Translations under genes and position numbers: made by a program | The notes under the pieces: generated by a model | The model's database searches: none | What the model saw: only the letters and a program-made list of their open reading frames with translations | What the model was told of the DNA's origin: nothing | From: Apostichopus japonicus | Taxonomy: Eukaryota; Echinodermata; Holothuroidea; Aspidochirotida; Stichopodidae | NCBI RefSeq assembly: GCF_037975245.1 | Contig: NC_092581.1 | Span: 3,112,001-3,176,000 of the forward strand | Length of the DNA: 64,000 nucleotides | Reading direction: 5' to 3' | In this document: one piece after another, positions 1-24,600 of the stretch | Layout: every line of letters begins with the position of its first letter | Position numbering within the stretch: position 1 is the first letter of the stretch

Positions 1-1
1 A

Positions 2-235
2 TGTGTAGCCTATATTGAGTTCATCTCCTTTGTTACAAAACCACTGCTTGATAGGCTGCCTGGTCTTGAAAACTGGGGTTCATTTGATTACCTTCAAATA
101 GTAGTAGACAGATTATACTGTAAAGCTGCGTTCTATAAAGTTTTTAGGCCACGACCCAACCAAGACTTTAAGCATTCTGCCAATGTGACAGATGGAACTA
201 CTTCCTTGCCATCAGTTCATCGATCTTTGTCTTGA
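2..235 (+). CDS. Possible C-terminal exon of an unidentified protein (partial)
   Basis: An uninterrupted frame of 77 codons runs from the window edge to a TGA at 233-235. It reads like protein (for example FISFVTKPLLDRLPGLENW, then a basic Pro-rich tail ending VHRSLS) rather than repeat translation. A GTAG at 5-8 could be the end of an intron, which would start the exon at 9. The frame has no internal ATG, as expected of a downstream exon, and an AATAAA lies about 290 bases after the stop. The FI-F-V-KPL pattern faintly recalls the last helix of cyclic-nucleotide phosphodiesterases, but I cannot assign it. The rest of the gene would lie to the left of the window. Confidence 0.35.
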   Translation, partial: CVAYIEFISFVTKPLLDRLPGLENWGSFDYLQIVVDRLYCKAAFYKVFRPRPNQDFKHSANVTDGTTSLPSVHRSLS

Positions 236-2871
236 ACTTGAAGAGACTGCAATGCAATCCTGAGATTAGCACAGCGGGCCACTGATCTCTGTCAGTATTT
301 ACTACATGAACAATAAGTGCCACCATGTTCTGTGGTAAATAATTTTAGAAGGACTAGGCCACTTAACAATTTCCCATACATACTTAAAAAAATTGTTTCC
401 CAACTTTTCATTGTGACTTAAATATTTGCCCTTTTCAATACTGAGCCCGTGTTACTTGTCACTTGGCGTAAGTTAGGCATTACTTGGGCTGGGCCTTAAG
501 CATAGCTAAATTTAGGCCTAAATAAATTCTTTTCCAATATGAACTTAGGCTAGGCATATGCACCATTAGCCGTCAGGACAGTTTATGTTAGTTCATCTTG
601 GCCTCAGTAATTAAGTAGGCCTAGGCCTAATAACATTTGCATTGATATTAAAATTAGGCTAAGGCTTAGTTTGCCGCTAGCCTAAAGTCTTCTGCACAAC
701 CATTACCTTTCTTCGCTTTATCGTCTGGGATGTTTTGAGCCCGTAATCTTTGATCCAGTATGTACAACATCTCACCCCCGAGATTGATGAAGAGAATAGG
801 AAGTGATCTGAGCGACATTTTGTTAATTTATACAAGCTTCGATGTGTATGTTCAAGGACAGTATATCAAACTTGACTGTCGTCTGTACACTGCCTATGCA
901 CGACACGAAATACAAGTGCAGACTGCGGAGCTCGCGCGCTGGGCTGAAAATATCAACAAGGATTAAAGCGTGTGTTATCTCCAAGGCACATTCTAACAAT
1001 TTGAAGATAGCAAATCTAGTCAGACAACGGTTTCATTCGAAGTTTAGCCACAGTCGTTTATGAGGCGCTATTTAAGATTGTTAAGAACAGAAAACAACGA
1101 TGCTGATATTCCAGAAAGCGTAAGGTTACTAAAAGTGTGGAAAGGGAGCAGACGCGGTAAGAGATAAAATGACTTGTATTAGCATGGAGGGAGACTGGAA
1201 CTAAGATTATGGGGAGGTCAGAAACATAGCTAGAAATAAAGAAAGCATCGGAGATTGGCGGGTCTTATGTATACTGCAGTGTAACGGCGATTCAGACGCA
1301 AGGTCCATTTGACAACAATTTTTTCCTCATTTTTCGAGTCTGCGTTCAGGTCGTAGCCAGGCCAGTTACGTAGGAACGCACCCACCCCAACTTCACATGC
1401 TACAAGACACCCGCTAAGTGTTGTTCCCATGTTTAAAAATTAGTGCCCTTCCTTAAATTCTGGGTTTTATGAATAAGGAATTATGTTTATGTTGTTTTAT
1501 TGGCAAATCCAGTGCTGTGAACTTTCTCTGAGAAATCGAAAATGACGATATAAGAAAAAATATTTTTTTGATATTCTGGTTCAACCAGAATATCATGACT
1601 GGTTCTCCAAATTCTCCCGTTCAAAATACCATGTAACTTGCAAGCTCGATCGAGCAAAATCGGTATTTTTAACCACTTATTTTTTTAGTTTCATATACTC
1701 TCCATTGCGAACGAATACTTTTGAATTATACTTTTGAAAATGGCTATATGAACTAATAATAAGGGCATAAATTCTAGCATTTTAAAGCTTTCTATATGGA
1801 ATGGTTTGTACGTTTTTACATGGAGTTGTGACGCAACTATACAAATTGAACCTACTTCAATTTCTATAGACGCAACATAAGTGGCTGAACGGGAAATGGA
1901 GGACGCTATTCATCAATAGAATCATACACAAAAGCAGATATACTGATACAGTATGTATTTACAGTGCGTTTTAACGAGTTTGATCATCCTACAAAAACAC
2001 TGATCAAACACGTGACACTATTTGAAAAGTTTAAAAAAAGAAGGAAAGAGACAACATGTTATTTTACTACATTTTTAATTTGGATCCACTAAAACATGGC
2101 CTAATTAATCTTACAAAGTAAAACCGCTTACGTGAAATGATACACAACAACGTTGTTGTTGTTACTTAAAAGTTTTTGTATCAAGAAATGCATAAAATTG
2201 CTGTACAATTTGAAATTAACCTTCTAAAGATCTTGTTTCAAGCGGTTACTCAGGAAGAAAACTAGACTGCAAGACTAAATTCATAAACTGCCCATTCAAT
2301 CACAGTTCAAAGTGATATTTACACCAGGACTGTGTCCTTATAGAAAGTATCATGTACGTGTAACTATACACATAATATGAGTTAAGAGGTATCCAGAGCT
2401 ATGCACGTAAAATGAGTGACATATGGTTATTTTATTTTTGGTCTATATTGTAACAGTCTTGGCTTTGAGTAGTTTGTACTACATAGCATGTAGGTCTACC
2501 AAGGTGTAATGGTGTCACTTTGTTAAGCGGCTAGTCCACGAATTCTCTTTGGAGTGGATAAAGGGGTTATATATTTTCTTCATCCCCGTTTGGGGGGACA
2601 GTATAGAGTGGTATTAGCGCTGGCCGATATTGTTCCCCATTTACATGAATGTAAAACTGGTCATTCGGAACCGCATATCGCCCACACATACAACCCTTTG
2701 TGTTTTAACAGTCCAGGAGTTTCGTGATATCGAATTTACAAAAGCAGGGCGCACTCTCAAATGAACAGATCCTTATTTTCGTCTAGCGGCATTATCAATA
2801 AAGTTAAACTATGAAAAACGATTGATAAAACATCATTAGAAAACGATCGTGAAAAAGAGTGGAATCGACTA

Positions 2872-2873
<2 letters not shown>
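236..2873. other. Noncoding region between putative gene end and collagen-like gene
   Basis: No convincing coding sequence is visible. The first 450 bases are rich in palindromic AGGCCT/TAGGCC words. A polyadenylation-type AATAAA is at 521-526 on the plus strand. On the minus strand AATAAA at 2431-2436 could end the collagen-like transcript, giving a 3' UTR of about 0.5 kb. Short frames around 760-1063 and 1230-1430 show no family features. Confidence 0.5.
521..526 (+). terminator. Candidate polyadenylation signal AATAAA
   Basis: A canonical hexamer lies about 290 bases downstream of the stop codon of the open frame at 2-235. Such a hexamer is common by chance in A+T-rich DNA, so it supports that frame only weakly. 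Confidence 0.2.

Positions 2874-2939
<66 letters not shown>
2874..2939. repeat. (AT)n microsatellite beside a stop codon
   Basis: A pure AT dinucleotide tract of about 66 bases starts only five bases after the stop codon of the collagen-like gene (transcribed right to left). It would therefore form the first part of that 3' UTR. Confidence 0.95.
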
Positions 2940-2941
<2 letters not shown>

Positions 2942-2944
2942 ATG

Positions 2945-13344
<10,400 letters not shown>

Positions 13345-13468
13345 GATGTCTATAGAGTAGTCCAACCTTCAGCTATTTATGGATGATAATACCAGCTAGA
13401 AATTATCAAATTCCAACAAGCTCTTTGTCCAACAATCCACATTTAACCAACATATATCAGTACAATGT

Positions 13469-13480
13469 CTCTATATATAC
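13469..13480 (-). promoter_or_regulatory. Candidate TATA box of the collagen-like gene
   Basis: On the minus strand GTATATATAGAG lies about 125 bases upstream of the ATG, which would give a 5' UTR near 100 bases. A second, closer candidate is ATAAATAG around 13373-13380, which would leave almost no 5' UTR. No experimental start site is available. Confidence 0.3.
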
Positions 13481-13499
13481 ATATGAGCTACACAACAAG

Positions 13500-16400
13500 C
13501 GTTACCTAACACAAAAGGAACCCATTGTAGACACGTAACAACAATTAAAAAAACACCGGAAGTAATTTATACAATACAAAATGTGTAACGAAATAAAGGC
13601 ACATCGTACCCTAGATACATCCAGTGCAGTTTCAAAACTTTATGGGTGTTAAGTGTTTACTGAGAAAGTTACCGGAACCCAGGTTACGTTTGTGTCATTA
13701 TTAAATTTAAAGGCCCACCCACGTACAGCTGCTGTTTTACCAAAATGTCTGTATTTCAGTTTTTGTACATGTGCTTGTACGTCCTCCTGTAACGTACACA
13801 CATTTGACAGGGAGTCGAAATATGGGATTTTTTTATTCCCAGAGTATATATGGCCTACTTAAGGAGTCCTGCCCCCCCCCCTCTGTCACGGGAATACCAC
13901 TGTACGCCGACGAATGAAACTTATCCATCTGCAATGGAAGGGGGGGGGGGTGATATATACCTTGATTAGAAGTAGCATATGCGTTACTTACAAATGTAAA
14001 ATGATTTAGTAACCCAGATCAGGAATTCTTGAAGGCTCCACATTTTACCTCAAGTCCTCCGCTACGCGTTATGTACACCTTATACCTCATATTACTCTAT
14101 ACATATATAGGACTCGGTTCGTTGGTACGACACATAACTCTTTTTGCGGGAGGGTGATAATGCTTTCAGTGATGATTTCGTAAGTTTACATTTGACATTC
14201 ATTCAATATCTTCGTCATGCGCATTATTGTCTCTGTAATCACATGAGTTTGGGGCGGATTTAAGTTTAGCTCAGATTAGTAAGGCCCAAGGGTGAAGAAG
14301 CCAACAGATTATAATTTTCAAATCGCATCCATGTGATAATCTCGTGGGTTAACACCGGCCTTCTCCGTCTTAGTAGATGAGCAGGGGCAGGTATATGTAA
14401 TTGTCGCAGACTCGGGCGTTCCTGTTTCCGATAAAACCCAAGTAACGTAAAGTAACCTAAGTAAAACCCAAGTAAACCCAAGTAAACCCGACGGACGAGG
14501 GTGTATCTTAGTATCTGACCACTCTCTCAGGCAGCTACTGGGGAGGTGAAGTCACCTCATTCATCATAACTTCCGTGTAGACATTGGGGAACGCAGTTCT
14601 TTTTTTTTCGAAACCTTTGATAAGAACCGAACCAACCTCCCTTTTCCAAATTCGCAAATCAGATATACCAAATCCACGGAAGATCTCGCCCAACACGACG
14701 TCACAGCCGCATATTTGAATAGGTGAAGAGGATCTGGTTCCTGTTGGCATCTGGAGCTGGAAACTATGAGCCTGGTTGGACACTTGAACCCCTACACACC
14801 CCCCCCTATCACACGTCACCCCCATGTTTCAGCACTTGGTGACGGACGCCTCACCAGAAGACAAGAAGAATTCACGCGAAATACGCGACATGTCTACGCA
14901 GTAGTACTTTAACCTACCTGCACACGATACATGCATCTCACTATTATCCACATAGTAGACGCAGTAATTCCCATACATGAACATGCGTGGTCTTCGGATA
15001 AAATTGTTAGCAGTTCACTGCCTGTTCGTTGCGTCTAGTACTTAGCTTTAACTGGCACACTATATCTTTAACAGTGAACAAGCAATGTCAGTCACTACGG
15101 AAACTTGAAATATCCGGCGTTGTCAAGGTGGCAGTCCCATTGTCACAAGGAATTTCAGCTCTGTGGAATTCAGCATTGTGTTTAAATATTCTAAATAGGC
15201 AACTTTTGCTGAGATTGTTTACCCTCCCGGTTATCACCAGGGCTTTTGTTATTTCAATAATAAACATCCCCCCCCCCCATTCCATATCATCCACCGCCTA
15301 CTCTCGATAAAACAATTCGAAGAAGTATGTTTGTAAAAACTGCTGTCCTGTTTAAATGGGGAAAAACCGAAACAAAGCTGTTCTGAGGACCCGTAGCCAG
15401 GAATTATGATTTGTTGGAGCACTGGCAATTTGAGGAGGGGCATCGACAATTTAAGAAGGGGCATAATAGTCTTGCCCTGTAATTTGTGACATTTTGTGCA
15501 AATCTGATGGTGGGTTGGAGGGGAGGGAGATAGATTTCCTGGTCAATGGCAACCAGGGGTGGAATGACTCACTGCAGGTTATAGAAACCTTGGGCCATGT
15601 GGTCGGACGGAGGCACCGCCATATTGAGTTGAAATAGGCATCAACAACGTAGCATTTTTTTTGGAGTTATGAAAGATCAGTTTTGACCAAGGTTCCAAGT
15701 GAACCACCTATTTCAAGACCCCACGGCCGCCCATAGATCACAGAGTGGGTACTACCAGTCCTTTCCCGATAACATCAGAACATCTTGTAGGAGTATATAT
15801 TATAATATGAATCAAGAATCCTTCAGAATAATTTCATTTGGGCCAAAAAAACAAACTTGAAGCAGAAAAATCAAACAAGACAAACAGGATTAAAAGCATA
15901 CAAAAAAAGAAGTAAAACAAGTGTAACTATGTTAGAGCTTAGAAGTTTATTTCAAGATGACCGTAAGTCACTTTGAAGAGTTCCTGTTGAATATTCAACA
16001 AAGAAATTAAAGGAAAACACCACAAGCACAATAATTTTATTAATAATGATCATAACAATAATTAATTTTAATAATAGTATGAACTAAAGCCTTCTTTTCT
16101 CTTAAATTCTCTGCAAATATTACACTACAATAAAATTAAAAGTCAAATAATAATCAAGCATTTCAAATACTAAAGGCAGCCCAAAAGTAAAAGTAGGAGT
16201 CGTAAGAAATATTCTCAAATTTACAAAACAAACTTTGTAAACAGAACACAAGATAAGATTGCAACTGTTGTTCTTAAAAAAAAAGATTCTATTATTTGAA
16301 ACAAGTAAAGATGACAACCATGTTTTCCCCCTGTTACTCTTATGAAAGGAAAACAATGACAATTTTGTGATTTCATTTAGTAACAAAAGGAAAACTTACA

Positions 16401-18838
16401 TAAGTTCTGACAGGAAAAAAAAGAAAAGAATATTATAACAAGAAATAGGTTTACAGTATCGTTATATTCCATATACTTGATATTTCCACAAATTTCTTAG
16501 TACAAGAAGAATATCAATAAATTAAAACTTTTTTTTTGTTGCACAATTGGTTTTTTAAATTTTTTGATTTTTAGTTCTAATTGTTTTGCATGCTAAATAG
16601 TAGCAAGACTGTACATAAAACCATCAATAAAATAGTAAAGAAAGCCATTGATTTTGGCACTAATGGTTTTTAATACGATTATACAGAATTTGGATTCTTA
16701 CATTCTGCCCTCTATACTTTCAAGTTCTCCTCCCCTTATTATATTATTATTTTATAATTCATATAAGGTTTTTTTTTTTAGTTTGAGCGCAAGAAGCTTT
16801 TGACATGTTTATTTCCATCTTAATAACATTAAATCTATTCATCCCTCCATTAATGGTTCTTAAGATTGTGACACTATCCCCATGTTTCAGCTCATAAGCA
16901 AACTGTAAACAGAAACCTGACCTGTAACTGTTTTTTTTTGTTTTATATAATTTTTTGTATATACTATATATATTTTAATGTTACGATTATCTGTGTGAGA
17001 ATATCCTGTATAGAGGTATTAACACTAGGCTATATACTCTTGTTATATCAGTATGGTAGGATACTACAAGATCTTCATTTCCTTATATCAAACGCTGGCT
17101 TTCAATGGCTTAGACAGAATTCATTTGTAAAGTATTACCATGCTAGTATTTTTCTTCTTCGTTTTTGTTCCATCAATCCCAAAACTATTGAGTAAATTCG
17201 TAGGATCATTTTCATGAACCTTCCCATTTTTGTAACAGAAAAATTACAAAATGGCAATCTACAAAACTGAAGAAATTACTATGAAATATGTTTGGCTGAG
17301 GTTATTTTCCTAAGGCCCACATATGAAGCAGAAGTTCTTTGATTTCAATTCTTATGGTAAGCTTAGCGTTTGAATATGCAATAGTTACAACAGGAAGAAA
17401 ACATGTATCAATATTGTAAATGACATGCATAGAGATTGAGACTAACAAAAGAGTGCTCAGGTGGTAACCTCTTAGCTGTGAATGAATAAAAATGACTATG
17501 CTCGACTTATGATGTTCTTGATTTAAACTAGTACGTTACTACCTAGGATTTACTAACAAAGTATACTGCCTAACATGCTTAGGCTGAAATGTGTATATGT
17601 CTAGGTGGCCATACATGCCATAGAAACCTACACATGAAATCGTTTATATTGTTGCACGTTGCTACAGTAAGAATGACGACTATAAAGTTCAATGCTGAAA
17701 ATATTTAGTATAACCAATTCTACCTAAACCCATCTGAAAGTTTGCTGGGAAAAAAATGTCCATTGACTTAATAATGCCAATGACGTTTGCACATATACGA
17801 TTATATTAGAGACATCCAAACTTGAACAGTTTTGATTTGTTTGAAAATCACAACGAAACAGTGAATTAGGAGACAGAACCTGGGTCTGTATGATAGTTTC
17901 CATAGATTTTGGGGAGCAAATCTGCTGGCTCACCGATAGAAAATTCAATATCGGTCAGCATGAAAGGAGATCTGACGTTTGCCTACAAGACGGACATTTC
18001 TGCAAGTTGGTACTACCCCTTGTTTTTGATTTGCACATGAAATAAGATTGTGCATTTTGATGAAATTTGACCCATGTGAAAGGTAATTACCTCAATATTC
18101 TGGCCTACACGTATAGAAGACCCATAGATGGTTTGTACAGTAGGAAGAACATGCACAGCTGATCTACTATGAAGCTTTCCACAATTTTGTGGATTACTCT
18201 AACAAGCTTTTACAGGTTCAATGTCGCTTGGTTGTTGGTTCCTTGTAATGGCAGCAATTTTTCAGGTTATTTGGCTTTGCATCCAGAAAAGCTGTAGTGC
18301 AGGTGAAAGAGCTACACGTAGGTTTCCATTCGTTTTTTGCCACATAGGGAAGACATTGCAGCTGTCGCTAATATTGTAACTCAACAATACCTAATCTTCA
18401 CTATCTTGCTTACTTACCTGAGATTCTAGATTACTAAGCACGTTTATAAACTTGGTGGAATTTCCATCTGAAAGTCACATTTCTTCCAGCCCTTATCTTT
18501 AATTGCTCACTCAGCATATGCTAAGAATCCTCGCCCTCCAAAAACATCAAGCTACTCACTTCAAAAATCCCCAAAGTTGAGTCACCTTCCTTGCACATTT
18601 TCACCAAAATGAAATCAAAATGAAAATTAATTTTCCTTTATATAGCTATGCTTTTACTTTATATCGTTCCTCTTTCCTGCCACGAAATTGGTACAAAAAG
18701 TATCTGTCAGTTTTTTTCTTATCATTTCTTTTCAGACGCTAACCGCTTTGATCAACCTACCCAATATTTCCCATTTCATTCATAATGTGGTCTTGACATA
18801 TTTTCATACGGTCACGTTTTCGATATGTATGTATCTAT

Positions 18839-18927
<89 letters not shown>

Positions 18928-21480
18928 AACCCACCAACTACCTTTTTCTTTGCTTTCCTTTCAATTTTGTGTTCATTCCAACCTCCCTCATTATCAAAGT
19001 TTTGATAAATACCTTCGCCAAGGTTCAAATCTATCCACAAATATTCTACTTTCACACCATATTCTGATCTCAGGATTTCATTTTATATACACTATCACTA
19101 ATGTTACACATTCATACTTTAACTACATCAAGTCCTAGCTTCAAAATTCCAGCAAGTTCTCAAAATCATCTTGATCATACAGAACTCGTTCCAACTTTTC
19201 AGCTGCTTACCTAACACTCAAACCAGCTTCTGCACCAACAAGATTTCACATCAAATGCTCCATTTCTTGCTTCATGGGAAACATTTCCTAAATCTTCTCA
19301 AACCCTTTCGAAAATCCACCCTATCTTTTAATATCACTATTCAAAAGAAATGACTTTTTCTGTGTGTGGGGTAAATATCTCTGTCGCAATCCTTCCATCA
19401 AACATAGATTCTCAAAGATGCAATTAGTCAGCTAGTATTAACCAATCAGATCTGCCGTTATATTATTCGTACAATCCCAACTAATCCAAACTGGACCTAC
19501 GTCAACGATACTCCCGTCGTCTTACACCATGAGAATTCTAGGCGACCTTGTTAAAATAAGATAATTTTTTTTATTAAAAGCTGTACAAAATAGATATTTA
19601 CAAAGTAGGAGGAAGCCGAATAGATTTTTTGCTTTTCCTTTTTTGTTGAAAACTTAAAAATAAGTTATGGTAAATATCTCTAGAAGCCTAAAATCGATCA
19701 ACCAAACAAAAAAAGATAACATAATCACTTTGATTATATTTTCACGAAATTCTATAAAAAATCAAGGCAAACAATTAATTAAAAAAAAAATTCATTTAGC
19801 CAGATAATAACAAATAATTTAAAAAAATTAACATCTTGTCTTTACAGTACTTTTCAAATTCCAGCATTACTCTTACGTTTTTTGTTCAATTCTTTACATG
19901 TCATTTTTTTTGCAATCTCTATTCCTTCGAAATTCATTTGTTTTGTACCGAAAGTGAATTTGAAGCAAACAGTTACCAAGCAAAAACCAAAATGGTTGGC
20001 TAGTCTGCAAAGTTTCAATTTAAAATTTTGAATCCTGTTTTTCATGCTAAATGGAAATTATTTTCTGAACTATTCTTCAGATACTGCAATTTTATTCCAA
20101 GTCTATTTGCCAAAGATGTTACTCGTTAGTTCAATAATCAAAACACAAAGAGAAAGAAATTTTAAGACAAGATGTTTCTTGAATTCGCTTACACATGACA
20201 ACAGTTTATAAATATGAGGATATGTTTTTATTAAGTACCATGTAACATAATCTTTATATAAAATCTATTATACAATAGCTTCAAAAGGATTCCCTTTTTG
20301 AGTATTTTTCATAGATATATTTCTAATTAACTGTTTTTATCCTCTGCTTTTCTTTATAAATAAGATTTTTTTTGCAAGAAATGTAAAAAGTAATGTTTTA
20401 TTCTTAGCTTTTAATTTCTGGCATTTTTTCAAACCTTTTTTATTTCTCTCATATTTCTTGCATATTAAACCATCTTGGCATTGAACTTATTAAAACTCTT
20501 CAGATGCAAGTTTTTTTTTCTGATTTCCGTGTTAAACCTAGCCTCTTGGTTCTTCATCAAATGAAATACCATCCAAAAGAACATTTTTTTTTGTTATTTC
20601 AGAATTTTTAACAGTTCATAGCAGTTTTTCCTTCTAGTTCCCTAAACTGATGTTCCCCATAATTCAATAGTTAACGGTATGTAAGTTTGGTATTTTACAA
20701 TTATACGGCAGCAAATCATCTATGTCGTTTGTCCAGAACCTCATCTAGAGCACGGAGTTTAAATTTGGCCGGGCCATAGCTTTAAATTGTCCATATAAGG
20801 TAGTCACCGATTCCAAATTTTCTCGTCACATATGACAAAAAATTTCATTCGCACCGCATAGTGCACAATCCTCCTTTAAGGCACAGGTTATCAGCCCTGA
20901 AAGAGTCATACCAAAAATATGACAAATCTCACTGTCATTAAATAAATCTTTTACTTCACAGGGATCTTTTTTATTAAAGCTCTAAAAAAACAATGGTTGT
21001 AAAAATTGCATGCCTCATCCGTCCTCTCCCTCCCCCTCCCTCCACCTTACCCCTTCTAAAGCGTTAGCGTTTCTTTTTCTGATTCTTAATCGTTTGTGTA
21101 GATGCCAGAAAGCTACTATCCTCTTTTTTTTTTAATGCACACAACAAAAATAACACGCAATTTTTTTCCTTTCATGCTTAACGAAAAAACAGCGATAACA
21201 AAAAAAGGTAAAAACCTGCGAAACTACTTTTTTTTTTGTCCTCTTTTAAAATGCTCTTTCCACTTCAATAACAAAGGGGATGATCTTTTCAGCAAGGAAC
21301 GAGGCATTTGATCTGGTCCCACCCCCTTAAAAAATTCCTTTTTTTGCATTTTTGAAGCAAAAGGTGGCAGGTCGGAGCTATAGAGACTGAAATGACACGC
21401 ATCGGACAGACGAGATTTGCTGTCCTTATGCTTTATGAAGTAACTATTACCGTTCGTCCTAAGTCCTAAATTACGAAGCG
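13500..21480. other. Intergenic region between the two minus-strand genes, with 3' UTR of the PET-LIM gene
   Basis: No coding exon could be supported. Open frames at 14266-14825 (minus) and 15029-15464 show no recognisable motif. From about 15.8 to 21.4 kb the DNA is very A+T-rich with many A and T runs. The 3' UTR of the PET-LIM gene must begin at 21481 and run leftward. Several minus-strand AATAAA hexamers (for example near 20226, 20398 and 20960) could end it, and I cannot choose among them. A fragment at about 15388-15465 (GTAGCCAGGAAT with GAGGGGCA words) resembles ends of the hAT-type repeats found elsewhere in the window. Confidence 0.5.
18839..18924. repeat. Compound (CA)n(TA)n microsatellite
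   Basis: A short CA tract passes directly into about 75 bases of TA. It lies in the intergenic region. Confidence 0.95.
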
Positions 21481-21481
21481 A

Positions 21482-21642
21482 TTATTCTTGAGCGCAGTTT
21501 GGGCAGATGACTTTGTCGTCATTGTCCATGGTGAAGGCTTCCCCGACGAGGGATGTTTGGCACTTTTTACAGTTGAAGCATTTGTTATGCCATTTCCTGG
21601 ATTGAAAGGCAACGTACTTCGTGTCTGGTTTGCCAGGTTGTC
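21482..21642 (-). CDS. Lmpt: Limpet last exon: LIM6 and C-terminus
   Basis: Acceptor TTCTTTAG|GA followed by 52 codons and TAA (21482-21484). KWHNKCFNCKKC and VICPNC complete the zinc sites. The protein ends three residues after the last ligand, as in many FHL-like proteins. Confidence 0.95.
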
Positions 21643-24600
21643 CTAAAGAAGAAAAAAGACGAAAGAAAAAGCAGAAAATACCCGTCAACATTTTTTGAGA
21701 AAAAGTTAAAGAAAGAACGATGCGAGCAAAAGAAATCCTTCAAAGATTAGCGCGGTATTGCTCCATAAAATGTTAGGAGAGCCAAACGTTGGTCACACAT
21801 TCACACATTTTTTCCTTCCACCCCCTCAAAGCATTTTTCCTTTAAAGGATCTTTTTTCACTGACTATTCGTTTCCGTCTAAATGTCTGCTGATAATTGGA
21901 AAGGTCGGAATCTCTGGAAAAGTACTTCTGAGAACTTTTAGCAATTTCATAGACTGCTAAAACTTGGGGCTATTTCTTCTAATTGTATCCGTCTCAATGT
22001 CTGTCTGATAATAGCTTTTGAAGAATTTCTGATACGTACTTCCGAATACTTTCAGCAATATTTAACCTGCTATTACATTTTGGGCCCAGAACTGATGATA
22101 TTTTAACATGCTGTAGTTTGTCAAGTGTTAGCAAATCATGAAGAGAGAAAAGTTATTATATTGGGAATATTAATATAACATTGTGAAGGAATATTATCAA
22201 AATGGCGAGGAATTTTTCTTGATTCTCGTTCAGAAGGATCTAACATAATGTATGAATCTGATTACAGGTGGTGAAACTGTTCCAAACATTCTACTTATTA
22301 TAAATTTCACAACACTCACAGAATGAAGGTTACTTTCGTGGACGTTTTCCCCAAATGGTGTTTGTGGTTAATTTGGATATAATTAAATCTGCAAAGAATT
22401 TACTCTCTTTCTTCAAAAATTAAGTGACCTTCGTTATATATGTTTTGAACTCGGTTATATGTTCACTTGACTTGGGTGAATGTTATGAACCAGGTTATGT
22501 TTGAACTTGGTTATATGTTTTAAACTTGCTTTAAGGTTTGAAATTGGTATGTTTTGTACCTAGTTCAGATACGACGTTGTGTTTCCTACAACGTAATGTG
22601 GTTTATGCTCGAACTTGGCATATGTTTTGAGCTTTGTTATATGTTTTGAACCTAGTTCAGATAAGATGTTGCGCTTGACAACATAAGGTGGTTAATCCTT
22701 TGAACTTTGGTGTATGTTGTAAACTTCGTTATATTTTTTTTAACATGGTTTAAGGTTTGAACTCGGCATGTTTTGAACCTAGTTCAGATAACACGATGTG
22801 TTTCCTATAACATAAGGTGGTTTATGCTTCAACTTGATATATGTTTTGAACTGCGTTAACTGTTTGAAGATGGTTTAAGGTTTGAACTTGGTATAGATTG
22901 GGTTCAGATAAGGTTGTACTAGAGTCTGAGCCTCTACATTTCACATGCTTGGAAATAATCCGATGTCAGGTAACTATGGATGGGAATGGATTCTGTTTGA
23001 CACAGTTTCACCGTTTTTGGCTTTCTGGGAAACTAAAGGAGTTGCTTTCCCCACGACAATTATTGGAATGAAAATTTAACATAATTCTATTTTATCTTTG
23101 AGTTGTCTTAACTTTTATGCATATACGTGTCAGGTGAAAGCTAAAGATTTAAAAAAAAAAAATATGGCCTGGTATGCACGCACACCTCTTTGTCCTAATT
23201 CCATCTGGCCTTTAACAAACATAACTGATCTTTAATCTCATGAATGTAACAGGAAGATAAAAAGTGCCCTCTTAGAGTAGACTCACCAAGTATAGGCTTA
23301 TTGCATTCATCGCACTTAGGTGCAAACTTCTCGCCGAAGCAGTCCGTACAGAGACGTTTCCCTTCCTTGAAGTAGAAGCGTGTATTGTGGATTGACTTTC
23401 CACAGCCAGAGCACGCAAAGCATTCTGGGTGCCAGGGCTCGTTACGATACAGCAGTCCTCCGCTTTGTATCACCTGCAAAGATCAGACCGGAAAGACAGA
23501 AAGAGAATAAGCTAAAAAACCATCCCGGCTCGATTAAAATTATGTTACTTGGTCGCTAGTTGAGATAACAGCCTTGCTGTTTTTCTAGAGTCCTTCATAT
23601 GTTAACCTTCCTACTGTTATGTTAGTTTTGTATTAATCTTGTACAAACAGATGAGAAATAAATTTGAAATTGAAAAATATTAAAATGAGTTTTCGACTCT
23701 TTGTTGATGTTTTTGAGGTGGCAGGGGCAGGCTTAAGCTCAATGAATTTTATAAATTTCTTCTATGGATTAATTTTCTTTGATCATCTTCGTGGTCCTAC
23801 CACGTACAATTGCATTCATCCATCCTGACTTAACAGCCTGCTGCAGTCACCAGGAAACCGGGCATATGCTCTCTCCCCTACCCCAACTATCTTCACTACT
23901 ATCAACGTCGTGACCAGAAGATTTATTAAATGTTCTCCTGATGGGCAAAGGGGGGAGAGGGGAAGGGGTTTGGAATGAGGGTGATTGAGCATGCCATCAA
24001 GAGTGGGTAATTGACCACAGAGATGACATTAACATGGAGGACACATCAAAGATTCGGGGAAATGACATATGGGCTGTTAGTCATGAACCATGTTTTCATG
24101 CATATTTCAGAATGTTCATACATATTATGGTTCATCATATTATAGTAAAGACAATATCAGTACACTCTAATATGATAGCTGGAAAAGATCGTAGCTAACT
24201 GTCACGAAAATGTACTTTTTTTTAAAAATCCATATAATATAATTATGTACTTCAAAGTACAGTGTTAACAATGCAGCTGTTGGATTCTGTAAGTACTCAA
24301 ACACCCAATTGTTTATAGTTTTGCTTCAGTCTGTTTATTTGAAATGTCGGGGAATTCATGCATCTGCTAAGAGGTCATGTCAGATGGAGGGCAGAGCACC
24401 GATTCGCCATAGTTACCGTCCAGCACGATTCCGGACGTCTGGTCACCCTCGTCCAGAGTGAAGTGGAAATAAAATATCAAGGATTAAAGTGTTCTATACC
24501 GTATGTAAATGACCGACTGAAAGGATCAAGTAAGAAGAAAACATTAATTTTAAATCTTTTAATTAAGATTCAATAGGATGAAGGCAGGGGTGGGATATGG

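Noticed and set aside
14266-14825. Minus-strand frames of 71 and 96 codons
   Set aside because: Protein-like in places, but no known motif, no clear splice pair and internal stops between them.
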